Below, in pieces: positions 1-8,242 of a stretch of 64,000 bases of DNA. Every line of letters starts with the position of its first letter. Position 1 is the first letter of the stretch. The notes below the pieces were generated by a model. The model had not been told where the DNA came from, did no database searches, and saw only the letters and a program-made list of their open reading frames with translations. The stretch is from Oscillospiraceae bacterium. GTDB taxonomy: Bacteria; Bacillota; Clostridia; Oscillospirales; Ruminococcaceae. The translations under genes were made by a program, and so were the position numbers. The stretch is from positions 41,419 to 105,418 of the forward strand of contig JAFWQJ010000073.1 of the NCBI GenBank assembly GCA_017545185.1, read 5' to 3'.

Positions 1-95
1 CACTGTTCCGGCCGCAAAAGCGACAATAGATATACATGATATGTCCGTGGCTTTGGGGAATCTTCCGAAATCTCATTTGCTTTCGCAGTTTTCCC

Positions 96-124
96 TTGAC
101 TTTTTCATGATATTATGGTATCAT
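96..124 (+). promoter_or_regulatory. Promoter of the his operon
   Basis: A TTGACT -35 (96-101) and a TATCAT -10 (119-124) are separated by 17 nt. Transcription would begin near 131 and give a leader of about 400 nt before hisZ. The -10 is imperfect and an overlapping TATTAT lies at 111. Confidence 0.6.
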
Positions 125-130
125 ACTATC

Positions 131-539
131 ATGTTACTATGTTAGCAAGCTAAAGCGGCGCAGAGCCCGCGCCGGCGATTCCCTCCGGGGGCAGTTAGCG
201 AAGCTCTCCCCGGCAGCGTAATGCACGCCGCGGGGCGGCTTCTTCGGCGTTACCACTCCCAATGCTGAAGCACGCCACAAGCATACCGGGATTCTTTATT
301 ATAGTAAATAGTGAATAGTGAAAAGTATGATACGTGCAGTTCACCATTACGATTCACTGCACCCCATAACCCAAAGAAGCACCTATGAACAAGTATGACC
401 GCAGCGCGGAGCCCGCGCGGGCATTTCCTGAAGCCCGCCGGATTCGCCCGGAGCAGTCATTCTCTGTTATTCTTTTCAGGCACATAATCGGAGTACAGCA
501 CTCCGTTTTCAACCAGCAACCTCAGCCAAAGGAGTCTTT
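131..539 (+). other. Long structured his leader, no recognised riboswitch
   Basis: The leader holds GC-rich hairpin-forming segments (about 150-270), a tandem ATAGTGA-type repeat at 301-325, a perfect 7-bp inverted repeat (GTGCAGT 334-340 with ACTGCAC 356-362) and an imperfect direct repeat of about 28 nt (155-182 against 401-428). I looked for the T-box signature (GGTGGNACCGCG), which often controls his genes in Clostridia, and did not find it. A regulatory role is inferred only from length and structure. Confidence 0.35.
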
Positions 540-543
540 ATGA
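385..543 (+). CDS. Short upstream ORF overlapping the hisZ start
   Basis: This 52-codon frame begins with codons for MNKYDR, the same six residues that start HisZ; 17 of 18 bases are identical. It ends in a TGA overlapping the hisZ ATG (ATGA), an arrangement that allows translational coupling. The ribosome-binding site is weak (AAGAAG). The rest of the peptide is rich in Arg, Pro and Ala and resembles nothing I know. It may be a leader peptide, or a relic of a rearranged hisZ 5' end; expression is unproven. Confidence 0.3.
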   Translation: MNKYDRSAEPARAFPEARRIRPEQSFSVILFRHIIGVQHSVFNQQPQPKESL

Positions 544-1751
544 ACAAATATGACCGCATAACACCGGAAGGCACCCGCGACGCTTTATTCGCGGAATGCA
601 CCCTCCGGAGACAGATCGAGAACCGCCTGAACGGTCTTTTCACCGCGAGAGGCTACAGCGAGATCATCACGCCGACACTCGAATTTTACGATGTGTTCAA
701 CCGCGACGCACAGCCCTTTCCGCAGGAGCATATGTATAAGCTCACCGACGCAAAGGGCCGCCTCATGGTGCTGCGTCCGGACAACACCGTCCCGATCGCC
801 CGCGTCTGCGCGACCAGACTGCGCGGCGCAGGGCTCCCGCTCCGCCTCTGCTATCAGCAGAATATCCATGTGATCTCTCCGTCGCTGAAAGGCCGCGATG
901 ACGAGATCTCGCAGGCGGGCATTGAGCTGATTGGCTCCGATTCCCGCATGGCAGACCTCGAGGTCGTGGCGGCAGCCGTCGATGCGCTGCAGGCCTGCGG
1001 TGAGGAATACACACTCGAACTCGGCAATGCGGCATTCTTCCGCACGCTGATGCAGCAGCTCAACGCCTCCGACGAGATCAAGGATACGATCCGCGACTGC
1101 ATCGAGGCAAAGAATTATCCTGCACTCAACGATCTGCTGGACGCGCTGCCGGAATCTGATTCGGTCAGAACGCTCCGGATGCTCCCGCGGCTGTTCGGCG
1201 GCGAGGAGGTCTTTGAAAAGGCTGCGGCACTCTGCTCCGGCGAGGCGTTCAACGCGATCCTCCGCGAGCTGCGCTCCCTCTGGGAAGCGGTCGTGCAGTT
1301 TGCAGGCGCAGACCGCGTCAAGGTCGATCTCGGCATGATGCACCGCACCGACTACTACACCGGCATGATCCTGCGCGGCTATCTCTCCGGCTACGGCGAT
1401 GAGATCCTCTCCGGCGGCCGCTACGACAACCTGATCGCGGAGTTCGGCTACGATGTTCCCGCGACCGGATTCGCCGTCAATATCGACGCGGTCGTCAAGG
1501 TACTGAGCAAGCAGGGCGATCCCGCACCGAAGGCAGAGCAGGTCAGCAATGTGCTGATCTGGGCGGCAAAGGGCTGCGAGGCGGATGCCGTCGAGGCGGC
1601 AAGAAATCTCCGCAGCAAGGGGCTTATCGTTGAGCATTCGCTCTCCGAGACACTGGACGAGGCAAAAGCCTACGCCGCGGCACACGGCATTGACAGCGTG
1701 CTGCCGATCGAGATCTCCAAACAGCAGGCAGACTGCGGAAAGGAAGCGTGA
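540..1751 (+). CDS. hisZ: ATP phosphoribosyltransferase regulatory subunit HisZ
   Basis: HisZ is a catalytically inactive histidyl-tRNA synthetase paralogue that forms a complex with short-form HisG and activates the first step of histidine synthesis. The 403-aa product begins with the HisS-like PEGTRD segment and contains class II synthetase-like stretches (GRYDNL, TGFAV). Its length fits HisZ and it lacks the usual C-terminal anticodon-binding domain of HisS. The ATG is preceded by AAAGGAG. It is the first structural gene of the operon and is followed after 3 nt by hisG, whose short form requires HisZ, so the pairing is coherent. Confidence 0.93.
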   Translation: MNKYDRITPEGTRDALFAECTLRRQIENRLNGLFTARGYSEIITPTLEFYDVFNRDAQPFPQEHMYKLTDAKGRLMVLRPDNTVPIARVCATRLRGAGLPLRLCYQQNIHVISPSLKGRDDEISQAGIELIGSDSRMADLEVVAAAVDALQACGEEYTLELGNAAFFRTLMQQLNASDEIKDTIRDCIEAKNYPALNDLLDALPESDSVRTLRMLPRLFGGEEVFEKAAALCSGEAFNAILRELRSLWEAVVQFAGADRVKVDLGMMHRTDYYTGMILRGYLSGYGDEILSGGRYDNLIAEFGYDVPATGFAVNIDAVVKVLSKQGDPAPKAEQVSNVLIWAAKGCEADAVEAARNLRSKGLIVEHSLSETLDEAKAYAAAHGIDSVLPIEISKQQADCGKEA

Positions 1752-1754
1752 CCC

Positions 1755-2393
1755 ATGCAGAGACCGATTCGCATTGCATTGACAAAGGGCAGACTGGAAA
1801 AGGATACCGTCAATATGTTTGAGCAGCTCGGGCTCGACTGCACCGCCGTCCGCGAAAAGGGCAGAAAGCTCATTCTGCCGGTCGGCGACGGCAGCATCGA
1901 GGTCGTGCTCGCCAAAGCAAATGACGTCATTACATACGTGGAGCACGGCGTCTGCGATCTCGGCGTCGTCGGCAAGGATACCATTTTAGAGATGCAGGGC
2001 AAGTTCTATGAGCTGCTCGATCTCGGCTTCGGACGCTGCAAATTCGCGCTCGCCGTCAAAAAGGGCACCGATTTTTACAGCGGATACGGCGTCAAGACGA
2101 TCGCGTCGAAATATCCGAATGTCACGCGCCGCTTCTTTGAGGCGAAGGGCATGGACGTCGATATCGTCAAGATCGAAGGCTCCGTTGAGCTGGCTCCACT
2201 GCTTGAGCTCTCCGACGGCATCGTCGATATCGTCGAGACCGGCACGACCCTGAAAGAAAACGGGCTTGAGGTCTTTGAAGACGTCTGCCCGATCTCCGCA
2301 AGACTGATCGCAAACACCGTCAGCATGAAGCTCCGTCAGCAGGAGCTCGAAGCACTCATCACCAAGATCGAAAGCTATTTCAGCGGGCAGTAA
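1755..2393 (+). CDS. hisG: ATP phosphoribosyltransferase catalytic subunit, short form
   Basis: It catalyses condensation of ATP and PRPP to phosphoribosyl-ATP, the first committed step of histidine synthesis. At 212 aa it is the short form lacking the C-terminal ACT-like regulatory domain, consistent with the adjacent hisZ. Visible family segments are the N-terminal ALTKGRLEKD and the PRPP-binding loop DIVETGTTLKENGL. It begins 3 nt after hisZ, so the two are very probably translationally coupled and made in matched amounts. Feedback inhibition by histidine is expected for HisZG complexes but cannot be read here. Confidence 0.96.
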   Translation: MQRPIRIALTKGRLEKDTVNMFEQLGLDCTAVREKGRKLILPVGDGSIEVVLAKANDVITYVEHGVCDLGVVGKDTILEMQGKFYELLDLGFGRCKFALAVKKGTDFYSGYGVKTIASKYPNVTRRFFEAKGMDVDIVKIEGSVELAPLLELSDGIVDIVETGTTLKENGLEVFEDVCPISARLIANTVSMKLRQQELEALITKIESYFSGQ

Positions 2394-2424
2394 CCACCCG
2401 TTTTACGAAGCAGGAGGAATCATT

Positions 2425-3711
2425 ATGCAAATCATTCGCTGCAACGGAAAAGACGAAGCTGCGTTCTTTGCACAGCTCCGCGCAAGAAGCGCCGCACCGG
2501 ATCCGAAGGTCGTGGAAACGGTCACAACGATCCTCGAAGACGTCCGTACCAAGGGCGACGACGCCGTGCGCGCCTATACCGAAAAATTTGACGGCAAATG
2601 CCCCGAGAAATTCGAGGTCGATGCCGATACGATCTCCGATGCGCTGGAAGCCGCAGACCCGAAATTCGTCGAGGCGCTGCTCAATTCCATTGAGAACATC
2701 GCAGATTTCCACAACCGTCAGAAGGAGCAGGGCTTCTGCAATGCTCGCCCGGACGGCGTCATTCTCGGACAGAGACTGCGCGGTCTGGAACGCGTCGGCC
2801 TGTATGTGCCCGGCGGCACGGCGGCCTATCCGAGCTCGGTGCTGATGAACGCGATCCCCGCAAAGATCGCGGGCGTCAAGGAGCTCATCATGGTGACGCC
2901 CCCCGGCAAGGACGGCAAGCCGAATCCTGATATCCTCGTAGCTGCGTCGCTTTGCGGCGTGGACCGCATCTTCCTCATGGGCGGTGCGCAGGCGGTCGCG
3001 GCACTCGCCTACGGCACGGATTCCATTCCGCGCGTGGACAAGATCGTCGGTCCGGGTAATATTTTCGTCGCGACGGCGAAGCGTCTGCTCTACGGCGTGG
3101 TCGATATCGACATGGTCGCGGGGCCGAGTGAGGTGCTCGTCATGGCGGACGACACCGCAATTCCGAAGTATGTTGCGGCCGATCTGATGTCGCAGGCGGA
3201 GCACGACAAGCTTGCTTCCGCGATCCTCGTGACAACTTCCGAGCGCGTCGCGAACGAAACGATGGCGGAATTTGAGCGCCAGATGGCATATCTCGAACGC
3301 CGCGAAATTATCAGATCCTCGCTTGACAATTTCGGCGCGATCCTGATCTGCGAGACACCGGAGCAGGCGGTCGAGATCGCAAACGAGGTCGCACCGGAAC
3401 ACTTAGAGGTACACATGGAGAATCCGCTTGAATATATCGGAAAGCTCGATAATGCGGGCTCTGTGTTCCTCGGTGCATACGCGTCCGAGCCGCTCGGCGA
3501 CTACTACGCAGGCCCGAATCACGTACTCCCGACCAGCGGCACCGCACGGTTCTTCTCGCCGCTGTCCGTGTACAGCTTCGTCAAGCGTTCAAGCTACATT
3601 TACTATACTGAGGACGCGCTCCGCGGTGCGAAGGATGACATCATCCTCGTCGCAAACAAGGAGGGTCTGACCGCACACGCAAATGCGATCGCCGTGCGTT
3701 TTGAGGATTGA
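2425..3711 (+). CDS. hisD: Histidinol dehydrogenase
   Basis: This enzyme performs the last two steps of histidine synthesis, two NAD-dependent oxidations of L-histidinol to L-histidine, using a bound zinc. The 428-aa length is standard. Family hallmarks include GLYVPGGTAAYPSS, the GPGNIFVATAKR loop, VAGPSE, the APEHLEVH catalytic segment and GPNHVLPTSGTARF near the C-terminus. An AGGAGG-type site precedes the ATG. It lies 31 nt after hisG and 12 nt before hisC in one transcription unit. Confidence 0.97.
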   Translation: MQIIRCNGKDEAAFFAQLRARSAAPDPKVVETVTTILEDVRTKGDDAVRAYTEKFDGKCPEKFEVDADTISDALEAADPKFVEALLNSIENIADFHNRQKEQGFCNARPDGVILGQRLRGLERVGLYVPGGTAAYPSSVLMNAIPAKIAGVKELIMVTPPGKDGKPNPDILVAASLCGVDRIFLMGGAQAVAALAYGTDSIPRVDKIVGPGNIFVATAKRLLYGVVDIDMVAGPSEVLVMADDTAIPKYVAADLMSQAEHDKLASAILVTTSERVANETMAEFERQMAYLERREIIRSSLDNFGAILICETPEQAVEIANEVAPEHLEVHMENPLEYIGKLDNAGSVFLGAYASEPLGDYYAGPNHVLPTSGTARFFSPLSVYSFVKRSSYIYYTEDALRGAKDDIILVANKEGLTAHANAIAVRFED

Positions 3712-3723
3712 GAGGATATTGCT

Positions 3724-4779
3724 ATGTTCAGATTACCCGAGAAGCTCACAAAGCTGAAGCCCTACGATCCGATCACCGGCAGCTATGCCGTGCGTCTGGA
3801 CGCGAATGAGTCCTATTTCGATCTGCCGCAGGTGCTGAAGGCGAAGATCGCCGACCAAATCGAGCAGATCAGCTTCAACCGCTACCCCGATCCGGTCGCG
3901 ACCGAGGTCATCGAGGCATTCGCGGATTATTACGATATTGCGCCGGACTGCGTCACAGCGGGCAACGGCTCCGATGAGATCATCACGCTGCTGCTCGGCA
4001 CCTTCATGGCGAAGGGGCAGACGCTCGTCACCGTGTCGCCGGACTTCTCCATGTACGGCGTGTACGCGTCGCTCTCTGAGATCAATGTCGTGACCGTGCA
4101 GAAGAAGGAGAACCTTCAAATCGACATGGATGCGCTGATTTCCGCGTGTCAGAAAGCGAATGCGGTCGTGTTCTCGAACCCCTGCAACCCGACCTCGCTC
4201 GGCATCCCGCGCTCTGAGGTCATCCGGCTGATCGAATCCGCGCCGGACTGCATGATCATCGTCGATGAAGCCTACATGGATTTCTGGGATGAGAGCGTGC
4301 TCGATCTCGTGACGAAATATGAGAATCTTGTGGTGCTGAGAACCTGCTCCAAGGCGATCGGCCTTGCGGCTGCAAGAATGGGCTTCGCGGTCATGGACCC
4401 GTACAAGACCGGGCTGCTCCGCGCGGCAAAATCACCGTACAACTGCGACGCGATCTCCCAGAAGATCTGCGCGACCGTCCTGCGCGAAAAGCAGATCCTG
4501 CAGCACTGCCGCGATGAGATCATCGTGCAGACGCAGCGGCTCTATACCGCGGCGGTCGAGCTGGCGCAGCGGTACCCCGACCTGCTGGAAACGGTCTATG
4601 CGCCGCGCACGAACTTCATCTTCATCAAGACTGCTTATGCGAAGGAGATCTTCGAGCAGCTGCAGGCTGCCGGGATCGCCGTCCGCTGCTTCCCGCACGG
4701 ACTTCGCATCTGCGCCGGCACCCGCAGAGAGCAGACGCTGCTCATCAGCGAGCTGGAACAGATCCTGCAGCCAAAATAA
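3724..4779 (+). CDS. hisC: Histidinol-phosphate aminotransferase
   Basis: A PLP-dependent class I/II aminotransferase that converts imidazole-acetol phosphate and glutamate to histidinol phosphate. The 351-aa product shows the family pattern: NGSDEI near residue 81, NPCNPTS (Asn155), VDEAY (Asp181) and the PLP lysine in TCSKAIGLA (Lys210). It ends the operon: a strong terminator follows within 10 nt. The other his genes (hisB, hisH, hisA, hisF, hisI) are not in this window, so the pathway is split. In some bacteria this family also serves aromatic amino acids, but the context here points to histidine. Confidence 0.95.
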   Translation: MFRLPEKLTKLKPYDPITGSYAVRLDANESYFDLPQVLKAKIADQIEQISFNRYPDPVATEVIEAFADYYDIAPDCVTAGNGSDEIITLLLGTFMAKGQTLVTVSPDFSMYGVYASLSEINVVTVQKKENLQIDMDALISACQKANAVVFSNPCNPTSLGIPRSEVIRLIESAPDCMIIVDEAYMDFWDESVLDLVTKYENLVVLRTCSKAIGLAAARMGFAVMDPYKTGLLRAAKSPYNCDAISQKICATVLREKQILQHCRDEIIVQTQRLYTAAVELAQRYPDLLETVYAPRTNFIFIKTAYAKEIFEQLQAAGIAVRCFPHGLRICAGTRREQTLLISELEQILQPK

Positions 4780-4783
4780 CAGC

Positions 4784-4827
4784 AAGCCGCAGTATTCCTG
4801 TATCTGCTGAGAATACTGCGGCTTTTT
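4784..4827 (+). terminator. Rho-independent terminator of the his operon
   Basis: A perfect 14-bp stem (4784-4797 with 4811-4824) and a T run directly after hisC. Confidence 0.9.
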
Positions 4828-4845
4828 CCGTATCGAACAGGAGTA

Positions 4846-5940
4846 ATGACATTGAAAAAAGTCCTGAAAATCATCGGCAGGATCCTGCTGATCCTGCTCA
4901 TGCTGCTGCTGATCTTCACACTTGTGACGTTTATCCGGCACCGCATCAAGACCAAACAGGAGATCGCACTGCTGACCGAAAAAGGCTATGTAAACCCGGT
5001 TTCAGTCGGGGATCACTGTCTGAACGTCGCAAAATTCGGCAATGAGAACGGCGATCACACCATTGTTGCGCTGGCGGGATTGGGCGCGAATGATTATTCC
5101 GTGACCGAAAGAAAGATGACAGCGGCGATCGAAAAAGAGAATACGGTCGTGTTCATTGACCGTGCGGGTTCCGGTCTGAGCGATGATACAAACCATGAAA
5201 TGACACTGGAATTCATCGTGGAGGATTACCGCAAGGCGCTCCGCAGCGCGGGGATCGAAGCCCCGTATATCCTCATGCCGCATTCGATCGGCGGCGCCTA
5301 TGCAAATTACTGGTCGAGCAAATATCCCGATGAGATCGAAGCAGTCGTTTTTGTTGACGGTACACAGCTCTGTGAAAATGTGTTTGATGACGAGCCTGAA
5401 AGTACAGTCGGTTTCAGTGATAAAGCATTGGTATTTCTTGCAAAGCTCGGTTTCAGCAGATATGCGCTCAGACAATACTATTATCTTCTGCCGGACACTT
5501 ATTCCGAGGAAGAACAGCGCCTATGTGATGCGCTGGAGCTGATGAGCTGCGAGAAGATCGCAAACGCGTCCGAGAGCAGTCTGCTGGCGGAAAACGGTCG
5601 GAAAGGCTGGGAAAGCATCGTCACAAACGATATCCCGAAGCTTTATATCTGTGCAAGCTGGGGCTATCAGACAACAGAGGAATTCAGAGAATATCTGGAA
5701 TGGATGCACGCACTGAAAGTAAAAAATCACCGGAGCACATCGGATCCTGCAGCCGTATCGGATGAAAAGATACAGGAACAGCTTGATCTGTTATCGCAGT
5801 TCAGGGAGGAAACGCTTTATCCCTATGCAGAGAAAATGGGGAACTGCAAGGTCGTTCTGCTGGGCGGCGACCACGCGATCTATGTGCAGAAGCCGGATGA
5901 ATGCAGTTCGGTCATCTGCGATTTCCTTGCGGGGGTATAA
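4846..5940 (+). CDS. Membrane-anchored alpha/beta hydrolase
   Basis: A 364-aa protein with one N-terminal hydrophobic segment (about residues 7-27) that would anchor it to the membrane, followed by an alpha/beta-hydrolase fold on the outside. Visible elements are a DRAGSGLSD segment, the nucleophile elbow MPHSIGGAYA (G-x-S-x-G variant with Ser in HSIGG), and a C-terminal GGDHAIY that supplies the catalytic His. The substrate is unknown. AGGAG at 4839-4843 is only 2 nt from the ATG, whereas TTG at 4852 is 8 nt away, so translation may start at the TTG two codons later. It faces the phosphonate operon tail to tail, with a shared terminator between. Confidence 0.8.
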   Translation: MTLKKVLKIIGRILLILLMLLLIFTLVTFIRHRIKTKQEIALLTEKGYVNPVSVGDHCLNVAKFGNENGDHTIVALAGLGANDYSVTERKMTAAIEKENTVVFIDRAGSGLSDDTNHEMTLEFIVEDYRKALRSAGIEAPYILMPHSIGGAYANYWSSKYPDEIEAVVFVDGTQLCENVFDDEPESTVGFSDKALVFLAKLGFSRYALRQYYYLLPDTYSEEEQRLCDALELMSCEKIANASESSLLAENGRKGWESIVTNDIPKLYICASWGYQTTEEFREYLEWMHALKVKNHRSTSDPAAVSDEKIQEQLDLLSQFREETLYPYAEKMGNCKVVLLGGDHAIYVQKPDECSSVICDFLAGV

Positions 5941-5950
5941 ATGAAAACGA

Positions 5951-5986
5951 AAAAAGGACGCTGATCGTGCAATCGGCGTCCTTTTT
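5951..5986. terminator. Bidirectional terminator between convergent genes
   Basis: A GGACGC/GCGTCC-based stem flanked by an A run on one side and a T run on the other lies between the hydrolase (plus) and the phosphonate operon (minus). Confidence 0.85.
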
Positions 5987-5998
5987 CGATCCATTCGT

Positions 5999-7123
5999 TC
6001 ATGGGATCTCTGCAAGATATCCCATGAAATTCTGCTTGTTCTCCTGCGCCGTCAGCGTCGGTCTGCCGAGATCGTCCCGCGCACCGATCGCACAGCGCAC
6101 CTCGATCAGCGTCAGTTCCCCGCGCTGCTTTGCCGTCTCCAGTGCAGCATCCAGCTCCGTTTCATTATCAACACAGACCGCCGCCGGATAACCGCAGCCC
6201 TTTGCAACCGTCACAAGGTCGATCGCCTGCGCGACCGTCGGCATCCCGCCGACCGTCTCATGCGCGCCGTTGTTGATGACGATATGCACCAGATTCTGCG
6301 GCCGGTTCGCGCCGATCACCGCCATTGCCCCGAGATGCATCAGCGCCGCGCCGTCGCCGTCCACGCACCATACCCGCTGCGCAGGCTTGCTGAGCGCGAG
6401 CCCCAGCGCGATCGACGAGGCGTGCCCCATGGAGCCGACCGTCAGGAAATCATATTTGTGGCTCTGACCGTTCGCTTCACGGAGCTCGAACAGCTCGCGG
6501 CTGGCCTTGCCGGTCGTGGAGACGATCGGATCCTCCCCTGCCGCCTGCACGATATGCCGGATGATCTCCTCGCGCAGCATCCGGTTTTTGTTCTGATATG
6601 TGATCGCGGGCGCATCGGTCAGCGCGCCCTTGCGGATCACAAACGCGGCCTGTCTGCCGGATGCGAGCAGTCCGCGGAAGCCGTCCATTGCGGCCTGCAC
6701 ATCGGCCTCCGGTGTCTCTTTCCCGATCACAAAATACGGGATCTCCATGTCGTCCAGCAGGCGGAGCGTCACCGCGCCCTGATAAATATGCTGCGGCTCG
6801 TCATGCACGCCGGGCTCGCCGCGCCAGCCGATCACGAATATCATCGGGATCGCATAGACCTTTTCATGCAGCAGCGAGGCGATCGGATTGATGAGATTCC
6901 CCTCGCCCGAATTTTGCAGATACACGACCGGCACTTTGCCTGTCGCGAGATGATACCCCGCGGCCAGTGCGGCACAGTTGCCCTCATTCGCCGCAATGAT
7001 ATGGTGCGCGGGGTCAATGCCGTAAACCGACATCAGTTCATTGCAGAGTGCTTTCAGCTGCGAATCCGGCACGCCGGTATAAAAATCCGCGCCGAGCATC
7101 TGCACAAAATGCTTCACATTCAT
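5999..7123 (-). CDS. aepY: Phosphonopyruvate decarboxylase
   Basis: A thiamine-diphosphate enzyme that decarboxylates phosphonopyruvate to phosphonoacetaldehyde, the irreversible step that pulls the unfavourable PEP mutase reaction forward. The 374-aa length is typical. The N-terminus carries the family-typical FYTGVPDSQLK, a DEPQHIYQG segment, and the ThDP/Mg motif GDGAALMHLG followed by INNGAHETVGG. Its ATG overlaps the stop of the upstream reductase by 4 nt (ATGA), so the genes are coupled. It is the last gene of the three-gene operon. Confidence 0.92.
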   Translation of the reverse strand: MNVKHFVQMLGADFYTGVPDSQLKALCNELMSVYGIDPAHHIIAANEGNCAALAAGYHLATGKVPVVYLQNSGEGNLINPIASLLHEKVYAIPMIFVIGWRGEPGVHDEPQHIYQGAVTLRLLDDMEIPYFVIGKETPEADVQAAMDGFRGLLASGRQAAFVIRKGALTDAPAITYQNKNRMLREEIIRHIVQAAGEDPIVSTTGKASRELFELREANGQSHKYDFLTVGSMGHASSIALGLALSKPAQRVWCVDGDGAALMHLGAMAVIGANRPQNLVHIVINNGAHETVGGMPTVAQAIDLVTVAKGCGYPAAVCVDNETELDAALETAKQRGELTLIEVRCAIGARDDLGRPTLTAQENKQNFMGYLAEIP

Positions 7124-8241
7124 ACGGCCTGCTCCGTTCCGAGAATTTTCCGGTACAGCGTTTCGATCGCGGCAGCGTCCAGCCTGACGGGGTGATTGTG
7201 CAGACGCTCCGGATTGACCGTGCCGCAGAGGATCCCGAGCTCCGACGGGTCGCAGACAGCGGGCGCGGAAAGACCGGTCTCCCGCAGGAGCGCGGCAAAC
7301 TTCTCCGCGGCCTGCTCCTGTGTATCGCAGCCCATGGCCTTCGCGATGCCCGCAAGCGCTTCCTGCAGATGTTCAGCGCCGCGGGGGTCTGTGCAGTCGT
7401 CCGTGTGCGTCAGCATATGCGGGAACAGCACCGCATTGCAGAGTGCCGCCGCATGACCGTGCGAAATACCGTAGAGCTTTGTCAGCTTGTAGCACATGGC
7501 ATGACCGGCGGTCGTCTGCGTGATGTTGATCGCCCTGCCCGCGAGATTCGCCGCTTCGAGCATCCCGGCATTGCCCGCATCCGTATTCGCGAGATAGCCG
7601 TCTTTATGCGCAAAGACCGCTTCGATCGCGCGGTGTGCAAAGGCCGTACTCTCCGCATTTGCGCGCACCGACCAGCAGGACTCGACCGCGTGGCTGAGCG
7701 CATCGAACATCGTCGCCTTCCGCTGATAGGACGGGAGCGTTTTCAGCGCGTCCGGGTCAAACAGCACCGCCGACGGCAGAATGCTGTCATCCGCGATTGA
7801 CAGCTTGGTGCCGTTCTCGTAGATCACGGAGAAGCGGGTCGCCTCGCTGCCGGTGCCTGCGGTCGTCGGGATGACGAGCAGCGGGATTCCGTTCGGCGCG
7901 GGCTTTGTTTTCGGGTCGATCTGCTCCGCTTCGGCATAAAGCTTGATGCATTTGGCGACGTCCATGGCGCTGCCGCCGCCGATCGCCGCGACCAGATCGC
8001 AGTGTGCGGCGCGGAACAGCTCCGTGCCCCTGACCGCCGACGCAAATTCCGGATTCGGCTCGTACTCCGAAAACGGGATCACGCGGATGCCCGTGCGTTC
8101 CTCCAGCGCATCAAAATACGCGCCGATGCGGAGCGAACGGGACGAGCTGCCGCATACGAGCAGGATGCGCCGTGTGCCGGTCTCCGCAAAATAACTGTCC
8201 AGTGCAGTATATTCTGCATCTGCCTTCATCATCTTCTGCAT
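7120..8241 (-). CDS. Phosphonoacetaldehyde reductase (iron-containing alcohol dehydrogenase)
   Basis: A 373-aa group III metal-dependent alcohol dehydrogenase. It shows the nucleotide-binding GGGSAMDVAK, the TTAGTGSEATRF loop, and metal ligands in FDALSHAVES and in GHAMCYKL...ISHGHAAAL. In phosphonate clusters this subfamily reduces phosphonoacetaldehyde to 2-hydroxyethylphosphonate. The position between PEP mutase and decarboxylase genes supports that role rather than general alcohol metabolism. It starts 1 nt after the PEP mutase stop with GGAGGAT as ribosome-binding site, and overlaps the decarboxylase start by 4 nt. No 2-aminoethylphosphonate transaminase is present, so the alcohol, not the amine, is the expected product. 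Confidence 0.85.
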   Translation of the reverse strand: MQKMMKADAEYTALDSYFAETGTRRILLVCGSSSRSLRIGAYFDALEERTGIRVIPFSEYEPNPEFASAVRGTELFRAAHCDLVAAIGGGSAMDVAKCIKLYAEAEQIDPKTKPAPNGIPLLVIPTTAGTGSEATRFSVIYENGTKLSIADDSILPSAVLFDPDALKTLPSYQRKATMFDALSHAVESCWSVRANAESTAFAHRAIEAVFAHKDGYLANTDAGNAGMLEAANLAGRAINITQTTAGHAMCYKLTKLYGISHGHAAALCNAVLFPHMLTHTDDCTDPRGAEHLQEALAGIAKAMGCDTQEQAAEKFAALLRETGLSAPAVCDPSELGILCGTVNPERLHNHPVRLDAAAIETLYRKILGTEQAV

Positions 8242-8242
8242 A

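Noticed and set aside
131-539. T-box riboswitch in the his leader
   Set aside because: No GGTGGNACCGCG antiterminator motif and no classic terminator hairpin with T run before hisZ.
585-1946. Long open frame on the minus strand across hisZ and hisG
   Set aside because: It lies antisense to two clear his genes, has no family resemblance and reflects GC-rich codon bias.
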